Assembly (NCBI GenBank): GCA_910584195.1
Contig: CAJTYV010000056.1
Span: 1-11,278, forward strand
DNA: 11,278 nt
Source: an uncultured Ruminococcus sp.
GTDB taxonomy: Bacteria; Bacillota; Clostridia; Oscillospirales; Ruminococcaceae
Direction of reading: 5' to 3'
The first letter of the stretch is position 1. Each line of letters starts with the position of its first letter. This document shows, piece by piece, positions 7,201-11,278 of the stretch. The position numbers were made by a program, and so were the translations under genes. The notes under the pieces were generated by a model. It did no database searches. It was not told the origin of the DNA and was given only the letters and a program-made list of their open reading frames with translations.

Positions 7201-9648
7201 ATCCTGGGTGGCATCCCCAAACCCTAAGCTTGACTGTGATAATACTTCTTTTGCCTCATTTAGTGCCTGTGCATAAGAGGTGACTTCTTCATAGTTTTCA
7301 ACACCCATTGCCTGTAGCTGTGTAGCATAGTATTCCTTATTCTGATCTGTAAGCTGTGCAAGGAAATCACTGCTGTTTACCCATTCGGTAGCAAGGGCAT
7401 TAGCAGCTTCCTCACATTCCTGGTAAGAAGAAGTAGTGCTTCCTAATGTTTCCTGAAAATGACCCCATGATTCAAGGCTACGGACTTTAACATCAAAGCC
7501 AGATAAAGTGTCAGCTTTAACAAAACCATTTTCTGATTTTGTTCCCAACGCTTCAGCCATAGAAGAGAGCTGGCTTGACATAGAGGATAATTGGCTGGAC
7601 GCATCTACTAACTTATTGATTTTTAATACGGCTTCATCAGCGGAGATGCCAAGGCCCTTGAAATAATCAGTGGAATCTGCTTCATTAAAGGTATCAACAG
7701 TCAAACGTCCTTTTTCTGCAAGTTCAAGGAGGGTGTTGCCTAGTTCGCGGACTTCACCGTTTTCTGAGGTGAAGGAATCTGCCCATGCCTGGTCGAAAGA
7801 AAAGGGGTTTTTATTCAATGCTGAACCTTGAATATATTTTTTTTCAGCTTCCGCAGCATCCCTAGCACCCTGTGCGATTTTCTGCCATGCGTCAATTTCT
7901 TCCTGAGTGTTGATGGAATGTTCTTTGAAGAAAGCAGTAGGGTCGTAACCGTCAAACTTTTTCTTGGTATCCTCAATAGCTTTATCGTACTGTTTTTGTA
8001 ATGTTTCAGTTTCTTCAATCTGTGGCGTTAGAGAAATTACAACAGCGTTATCTTCGCCAAAATAATCTTGAATTTGTTTAAGATAATTAGCTTTTTCATT
8101 AGGTGTAAGTTCTGTATTTGTGAATATTTCTGAAATAGCCTTAGAAATTATAGGATCATTTTGTACCTTGTTAATTTCAAATAATATATTACGTCTTAAA
8201 TATTCACTGACATAATTCCAATCTCCACGTTTATCTTCTGGTATATTATCCCAATCAAAATTGAATAACATATCTTGAATGGCAGTTTGTAAACCACTGT
8301 CTTCGACTTGAATATAAGAAAATTCGCCTTGTAACCATGTGTTAAGATATTGATTTATAGAAGATGTTTGCCCCTCTAACTGTTGTTGTGCATATTGTAA
8401 ATTTTCTCTTGCTTCTTCTAATTTAGATGTGAAAGCAACATCAATATCACCAACGGCAGTTACAACATGACCGCCTTGTACTGACATTTCTTCATAAGTA
8501 AGTCCTAATGTTTCTAACCATGATATATATTGTCTCATAATTGTAATATTTCCATTACTATCAACATTAGAACCATTCACATTAAATCCCATTTGGATGG
8601 ACTGACCTTTTCCTAATGCATTATACGCTTGATTTATCTTGTCAAATTCAGTTTTAGCACTTTTAACTTTTTGCTCTGCATTAGATAAATCTTGGTTCCA
8701 TCCTTTAAAAACATCCGGGAATTCTTCCATTATCTTCTGGTTAGCAAGTTCTTTTTCTTTTTGTATTAAACTGTCTAACGAACCAACTATTGTATTTACA
8801 TCACCAGATAAATCTAAGATGGTGTTACCATTTTCATCATAATTTTTAGTCAAAGATGGAAATATTCCAGCTAACTGATTACTTAAATCAAGAAATTCCT
8901 CATATTCTTCATTACTAAGAGTGCCTTTACTTTGAGTTATTTTACCGAGATTTTCTACTTCTTGTGCAAGTTCTGCATATCTTTTCTTTGCATTTTCTAC
9001 AGTTTCTGTGTTAGATTTTAAACTGTCATTTATAGAATTGATTTTATCAGCCGCTTCTTGGGCTTTTTTCGTAATTTCTTCTGATTTATGTATCCACGAA
9101 ACAAAAGCTGAAATTAATCCAGATACAATAAGAGATATTCCCATAGTCAATGTTGCATTTAATGCAGTGGTTGCCACTGTTAATCCTATGGTCTTAGCAG
9201 TAGAAGCAATTAATGATAATCCATATCCAGAAAGGCTTGCTTTCGCACCATTTAATCCTGTTAAATATGAACCTAATTTAGTATTTGTAGCACCAACAGC
9301 AGTCGCAAATGCTTGCTGTTCCTTTTGACTTGTTGCTCCCAAAGCATTATATTGCTGCATTGCTTTTGTGATTTTTGTGAATCCAGTAATATTTCCTTGT
9401 AAAGAAACATTATACCCAGCCATAGAAGCAGTTGTGCCTTTAATACTTGTCAGATATGCTTTTAGACTGTCATCAGACTGTGCTAATAATCTCTGCCATC
9501 CTTGTTGAGTTAATGAATTGTGTTGTATTGCTAAATTATATTTACTGATAATACTATTTGCATTTTTAAAAGGCTGTACTACTTCATTATTTATAGAACT
9601 TCCTACACCAGTAAACCATGACTTTATTGTTTCTTGTTTGAATATCAT
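4234..9648 (-). CDS. Phage tail tape measure protein
   Basis: This 1804-codon protein would set tail length and help pass DNA through the host envelope. Seen, N to C: a repeated 48-residue block (about 36-83 and 99-146); a hydrophobic segment at about 145-186 (SLIASTAKTIGLTVATT onward to LIVSGLISAFVSW), the membrane region usual in tape measures; a long helical part; a strong charged coiled coil at about 985-1215; Gly/Ser-rich linkers near 1480-1515 and 1570-1602; and a C-terminal module with GNAFAGGT, YGQPELTVYPDGTAEL and LPKGTIIFNEEQTRRI, found in many Firmicutes tape measures. No lysozyme or peptidase motif was seen. The ATG at 9648 has no ribosome binding site, an in-frame TGA lies six codons upstream, and no tail chaperone or tube gene precedes it, so the N-terminus may be truncated. 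GC changes sharply along the gene (about 25-30% at its 5' end, 50-65% in the 3' half). Confidence 0.88.
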   Translation of the reverse strand: MIFKQETIKSWFTGVGSSINNEVVQPFKNANSIISKYNLAIQHNSLTQQGWQRLLAQSDDSLKAYLTSIKGTTASMAGYNVSLQGNITGFTKITKAMQQYNALGATSQKEQQAFATAVGATNTKLGSYLTGLNGAKASLSGYGLSLIASTAKTIGLTVATTALNATLTMGISLIVSGLISAFVSWIHKSEEITKKAQEAADKINSINDSLKSNTETVENAKKRYAELAQEVENLGKITQSKGTLSNEEYEEFLDLSNQLAGIFPSLTKNYDENGNTILDLSGDVNTIVGSLDSLIQKEKELANQKIMEEFPDVFKGWNQDLSNAEQKVKSAKTEFDKINQAYNALGKGQSIQMGFNVNGSNVDSNGNITIMRQYISWLETLGLTYEEMSVQGGHVVTAVGDIDVAFTSKLEEARENLQYAQQQLEGQTSSINQYLNTWLQGEFSYIQVEDSGLQTAIQDMLFNFDWDNIPEDKRGDWNYVSEYLRRNILFEINKVQNDPIISKAISEIFTNTELTPNEKANYLKQIQDYFGEDNAVVISLTPQIEETETLQKQYDKAIEDTKKKFDGYDPTAFFKEHSINTQEEIDAWQKIAQGARDAAEAEKKYIQGSALNKNPFSFDQAWADSFTSENGEVRELGNTLLELAEKGRLTVDTFNEADSTDYFKGLGISADEAVLKINKLVDASSQLSSMSSQLSSMAEALGTKSENGFVKADTLSGFDVKVRSLESWGHFQETLGSTTSSYQECEEAANALATEWVNSSDFLAQLTDQNKEYYATQLQAMGVENYEEVTSYAQALNEAKEVLSQSSLGFGDATQDEIESLIAEGAYLGLTADLILALYDAKVAEQAATLDTSTDCENLIALAGDTDRTSRSIQLLTQLMDIYNGLESGAYDGNRLLREEALAEVNRIKGELEGLANGEMQDFPIEPTVKLGVNRRSGAKSAGKEAAATYLEAFEKELKDLDDLKSRGKITEKQYLDALRRLYLKYFRDKEEYLKEYEKYEHQYLDDMKSLYESAFSYITKQVDSRIDTINAEKDAAVSALEAERDARLEAIEAQKGQLENEIEGIEKEIETKEKEIKAMQDANGERKRAIDLQKAEYDLQRMQNQKASLVYKDGQVSYEADTSGIRDAKQEVEDAKLEIDISKIEKEIGLLEEQKGLLQEQIDLLDQEADRVNDYYDKLIAGTEKQYDAMVKGMEQYKSQFEELLELSENARLEATLSELGINMDALLNGSQEEFEKMKGAYIGILADMNRGNDEIIGQLSRLAGVNAESVSYLESTKGAFENFGAVTLGGLGGSVEDIRESVSGLATSAGEASTAVGNIQKSVSNASQSISPLNTELGNLKTLIGELIALLNGIAFPEISDEGYAQKLRGIAQAFGEIASKCGEFKKINFSSIIGSASAPSTDGAVMSGGEGMEGTAGTGFLGLVSAISEAVASIDEQMGKLKTALDLGNSYFMGQIDVINEKYIPAWENLRTCLAEIIGVGGGDSEDKKGRGKQETGSTDSGSASGGKSGSIIDIMQTGGDEVAKKLKDPWLKAFNDFATDGDNSIQTICDKIIGLVTEMARVIQEKCKAAAAALDTLASKAASSPATKGGGGRSRGGYKGTVGNAFAGGTTKIESLPITGYKGIPHDEKNALRSEYGQPELTVYPDGTAELTTEPVISDLPKGTIIFNEEQTRRIMSNKGEMLETYADGTVRRMDGSMVKPDGEVIYPITPDDRLYWMQKKFEGYFRENKGAFIKPAHAMLKTAGPVDKAVEMVNHSNTMNRTEIAIGDIHLHEVQDADRLSDELILRLPNKILQKMHKV

Positions 9649-9661
9649 ACTATTAATTTTA

Positions 9662-9780
9662 AGTCAATTGTGGATATTGACTGTACTATCTTGTGGAGAG
9701 ATAGTTTCTGCTATGTGGAGTAGCAGTAGACCGATATGTGGAGTAACGGTTTGTTATGTCTAAGTGTGGAGCTTAGATAT
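9662..9780 (+). repeat. Array of five stem-loops with a common TGTGGAG loop
   Basis: Five stem-loops follow one another with the same 7-base loop and different stems. Hairpin 1 has arms AGTCAAT (9662) and ATTGACT (to 9682) around TGTGGAT. Hairpin 2 has arms ACTATCT (9685) and AGATAGT (to 9705). Hairpin 3 has arms CTGCTA (9708) and TAGCAG (to 9726). Hairpin 4 has arms ACCGATA (9730) and TAACGGT (to 9750) with one A-A mismatch. Hairpin 5 has nine-base arms ATGTCTAAG (9756) and CTTAGATAT (to 9780). Loops 2-5 are all TGTGGAG. Loop starts (9669, 9692, 9714, 9737, 9765) are 22-28 bases apart. The G-U pair in hairpin 5 (9758/9778) pairs only in plus-strand RNA. The array lies between the divergent tape measure and lipoprotein genes. 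I do not recognise it; a multi-site binding target for an RNA- or ssDNA-binding protein is the simplest reading. Confidence 0.9.
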
Positions 9781-9808
9781 TGAAATTCATGGTTATATTT
9801 GGTATGAT
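9780..9808 (+). promoter_or_regulatory. Sigma-A-type promoter of the lipoprotein gene
   Basis: TTGAAA (9780-9785) and TATGAT (9803-9808) are separated by exactly 17 bases, each one mismatch from the vegetative consensus. Transcription would start near 9815, about 26 bases before the lipoprotein ATG. The -35 box shares its first base with the end of the fifth stem-loop of the neighbouring array, so the array would be upstream DNA of this promoter and not part of its transcript. Confidence 0.65.
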
Positions 9809-9822
9809 GTAGCTATAAAATC

Positions 9823-9828
9823 AAGGAG
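9823..9828 (+). promoter_or_regulatory. Ribosome binding site of the lipoprotein gene
   Basis: AAGGAG directly abuts an ATG at 9829, too close for that codon to be used. The match to the 16S tail continues as AAGGAGATGAT, and the next in-frame ATG at 9841 lies 12 bases beyond AAGGAG. That ATG begins a proper lipoprotein signal peptide, which decides the start. Confidence 0.6.
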
Positions 9829-9840
9829 ATGATACAAGCT

Positions 9841-10494
9841 ATGAAAAATAAATTTAGCATCATTATATTATTAGCAATCATAACAATATCTTTAACAGGT
9901 TGCTCTAAGTATGAGAAAGACGAAAGTTACGATACTGATTTATATGGAACATATACTCAATCAATAGGAACAGAAAATTCAAATTACTTTTCTCAACAAA
10001 AATACATATTTAATGAAGATGACACATATGATTTATATTTAAAGGAAATTCAAAATAATGAAGTAAAAGACAATCATTCAAAAGGTAAAATATTATCAAA
10101 TGCAACCATTTACGAAAACATTATTAAAATTTCACTTGATAATGATAATATTTTATACAAATATAAAAATATTTTAGGAACTTTTTATGAAGTAAAAATT
10201 CCATCTGAGAATAAATTTGATTTAGTTATTCCAACTCCAAGTGATAATTGGACAGGTTTGTATCCAAATGCAGCAAATGTATTTAATAAAAATGGTTTTT
10301 ATCATTCTTGTTTAGATATTACAAATTGTAATGATACAGAAGACAATCATGTTGGATTATATTACAAATACGTTTGCAAAAATAATATAATTTATTTTAT
10401 TGATCCAAGCGTTGAAGGAATGAATTGGCAAATATTATATTATATTGTCGAAGATGGATTATTTACTCCAGAACTATACAAAGTAGAAGAGTAG
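9841..10494 (+). CDS. Putative lipoprotein of unknown function
   Basis: The 217-aa protein begins MKNKFSIIILLAIITISLTG followed by Cys21. A short basic N-region, a hydrophobic core and an LTGC lipobox predict cleavage before Cys21, lipidation and anchoring on the outer face of the membrane. The mature part (about 197 aa) is rich in Asn, Asp, Tyr and Lys and looks all-beta: LYGTYTQSIG, then YIFNEDDTYDLYL, later VGLYYKYVCKNNIIYFIDP. The order GTY followed by F-x-x-D-x-T-Y is common in small beta-barrel lipoproteins of Firmicutes, but I recognise no family. It is monocistronic and divergent from the tail operon, with its own promoter and a strong terminator. GC is very low (22% at 10081-10140). 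It could be a lysogenic-conversion cargo gene (for example surface exclusion) or a host gene beside a prophage; the sequence does not decide. Confidence 0.75.
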   Translation: MKNKFSIIILLAIITISLTGCSKYEKDESYDTDLYGTYTQSIGTENSNYFSQQKYIFNEDDTYDLYLKEIQNNEVKDNHSKGKILSNATIYENIIKISLDNDNILYKYKNILGTFYEVKIPSENKFDLVIPTPSDNWTGLYPNAANVFNKNGFYHSCLDITNCNDTEDNHVGLYYKYVCKNNIIYFIDPSVEGMNWQILYYIVEDGLFTPELYKVEE

Positions 10495-10497
10495 TAG

Positions 10498-10569
10498 CTA
10501 TTAACAAAATACATTTTAATGCAAGATGATGGCACCTTTAGAGTTACTGGATTAGAATACGCTGATTAA
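10498..10569 (+). pseudogene. Remnant of a second lipoprotein C-terminus
   Basis: Directly after the two tandem TAG stops of the lipoprotein, and in the same frame, 23 sense codons run to a TAA. They end YILMQDDGTFRVTGLEYAD, which reads like a genuine protein C-terminus. It can be laid beside the end of the intact lipoprotein (YYIVEDGLFTPELYKVEE), sharing the Y-I, D-G and F positions. There is no ribosome binding site before the only ATG (10519). This is most easily explained as the tail end of a related gene left behind by recombination or gene replacement. The match is short, so the call is tentative. Confidence 0.4.
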
Positions 10570-10605
10570 ATCATATAAAACCACATCCTTTCATATTTTT
10601 TGAGT
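10570..10605. other. Short AT-rich spacer before the terminator
   Basis: Between the remnant stop and the terminator there is an AT-rich stretch with no open frame, promoter or repeat that I can support. Of the 186 bases between the lipoprotein and the broken minus-strand gene, the remnant and terminator occupy most. Confidence 0.5.
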
Positions 10606-10666
10606 AAGACTACTGTATAAATTGCACTAATTTCTAGTGCAATTTATATAGTAGTCTTTTACTTTT
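10606..10666 (+). terminator. Intrinsic terminator, 24-bp stem
   Basis: Arms 10606-10629 and 10635-10658 pair over 24 positions with a single G-U wobble (10615/10649) and a 5-base loop (ATTTC). TTTTACTTTT follows. The U-rich run and the wobble both fit termination of the plus-strand lipoprotein transcript. Because the broken gene on the minus strand converges here, the stem may also slow transcription from the right, but that side has no U-tract. Confidence 0.85.
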
Positions 10667-10680
10667 AACATTTTAAATAT

Positions 10681-11278
10681 CTATTCATATAAATTATAGT
10701 CATCCAAGTCTACAAAAAAGCCAAATGTATTTGTCTCTAAATCTTCTCCATGTGAATAAAAACCATCAGCTATTTTAACTGAATAATATGAATCCTCTCC
10801 ACTAGCTATACATTTCCATAAAGATTCATAAGTAGATGAACTTACTTCTACCCCTATCATATCTGTTGGAATATAGTGAAAATAGCTATCTAAATCAGCG
10901 CCTAAATCATTTTGTGCTGTATAATGTATGGCAATATTAACTTCTGAATGTTCTTCTATGTAATAATAAATCACAATAATTTCGAGAAAATTTAGAGTAG
11001 AAGGATTTTTGAGTTTTTCCTTCAAATTTGTAATTGCGTCATCAACAATAGAATAGTATTCTCGTTGAATATTTAATATTCGGTCATGTTCAGATTCTTC
11101 AGCGATTCGCCTTTCTAATTCTTAGGCTTCTTTTATTGAAATCAACTCATCTATAGTATCTTTGGCTTCCAATAAAATAGTATAATTTGTAACTTGTTCT
11201 TTTTGCTTATCTGTTAATGTATTGATGTTGGGGTCAAAAGAGTTTTTAGAAACTCTCTGACTTCCTATATAGTACCTT
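10681..11278 (-). pseudogene. Broken gene of unknown function, one in-frame stop
   Basis: Read from the right edge, one minus-strand frame is open for 51 codons, meets a TAA at 11122-11124, then continues as a sensible protein to TAA at 10681. Before the stop it reads NINTLTDKQKEQVTNYTILL and EAKDTIDELISIKEA; after it ELERRIAEESEHDRILNI. This is one continuous charged helix, probably a coiled coil, interrupted by a single codon (CAA, GAA or AAA to TAA would explain it). The C-terminal about 110 residues look beta-rich: LKNPSTLNFLEIIVIYYYIE, IAIHYTAQN and FGFFVDLDDYNLYE. The LKxPSTL then YxAQN order recalls a domain seen in clostridial secreted or lipoproteins (from memory, unverified). After the stop there is no ATG before 10860 and no ribosome binding site for the TTG at 11025, so the downstream part is not credible as its own gene. 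The 5' end lies outside the window. Confidence 0.65.

Noticed and set aside
9634..9662. Plus-strand promoter (TTGTTT, 17 bases, TTTTAA) that could transcribe the hairpin array
   Set aside because: Both boxes match the consensus poorly and the DNA is AT-rich, so such matches arise by chance; noted only because it would place the array in RNA.
9662..9780. CRISPR-like repeat array
   Set aside because: Constant segments are only 7 bases and are the loops of hairpins; the variable parts are self-complementary, unlike spacers, and there are no cas genes.
10681..11025. Independent 114-aa gene starting at TTG
   Set aside because: No ribosome binding site precedes the TTG, and the same frame continues upstream as protein-like sequence through a single stop, so it is better read as the end of a broken longer gene.
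9649..11278. Integrase, attachment site or insertion sequence at the tail/accessory junction
   Set aside because: No transposase or recombinase gene, no terminal inverted repeats and no duplicated target could be seen; the joint is suggested only by gene order and composition.

Overview
The window looks like a phage or prophage of a low-to-mid GC Gram-positive gut bacterium (Firmicutes, most likely Clostridia/Lachnospiraceae-like). The reasons are strong purine-rich Shine-Dalgarno sites, the standard code with all three stops used, a tail-protein set typical of siphophages of such hosts, and a Gram-positive-style lipoprotein signal. The organism assignment is inference; no rRNA, tRNA or housekeeping gene is present.

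Positions 57-9648 hold a tail and baseplate operon read leftwards on the minus strand, in the order expected for a siphophage tail tip: a very large tape measure protein (1804 codons), a 91-aa OB-fold-like protein, a 407-aa fibronectin-III/lectin-like tail protein, a 309-aa baseplate protein starting at TTG, and a 551-aa hub protein of the DUF5048 type. These genes are tightly packed (short gaps, one ATGA stop/start overlap) and probably co-translated. They would build the tail tube ruler and the distal tip that contacts the host. A 13-bp hairpin whose single wobble pairs only in the minus-strand RNA sits between the tape measure and the OB-fold gene.

Positions 9649-11278 are a different, very AT-rich accessory region. 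The tail operon stops abruptly at the tape measure start, which has no ribosome binding site and none of the tail genes normally found upstream. Directly beyond it (9662-9780) lie five consecutive stem-loops that share an almost invariant 7-base loop (TGTGGAG, once TGTGGAT) on unrelated but self-complementary stems. This is the most unusual element of the window and I do not recognise it. Its wobble pairs favour the plus strand. A good sigma-A-type promoter abuts the array and drives a plus-strand lipoprotein gene, which is followed by an in-frame remnant of what looks like a second lipoprotein C-terminus and a 24-bp intrinsic terminator. Convergent to it is a gene broken by one in-frame TAA that runs off the right edge.

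The tape measure gene is compositionally mosaic: its 3' half is about 50-65% GC, its 5' third about 25-30%, matching the accessory region. Together with the missing upstream tail genes, the remnant and the pseudogene, this suggests a recombination hotspot at a prophage edge or cargo site. The tail set here may not be functional unless the genes upstream lie elsewhere.
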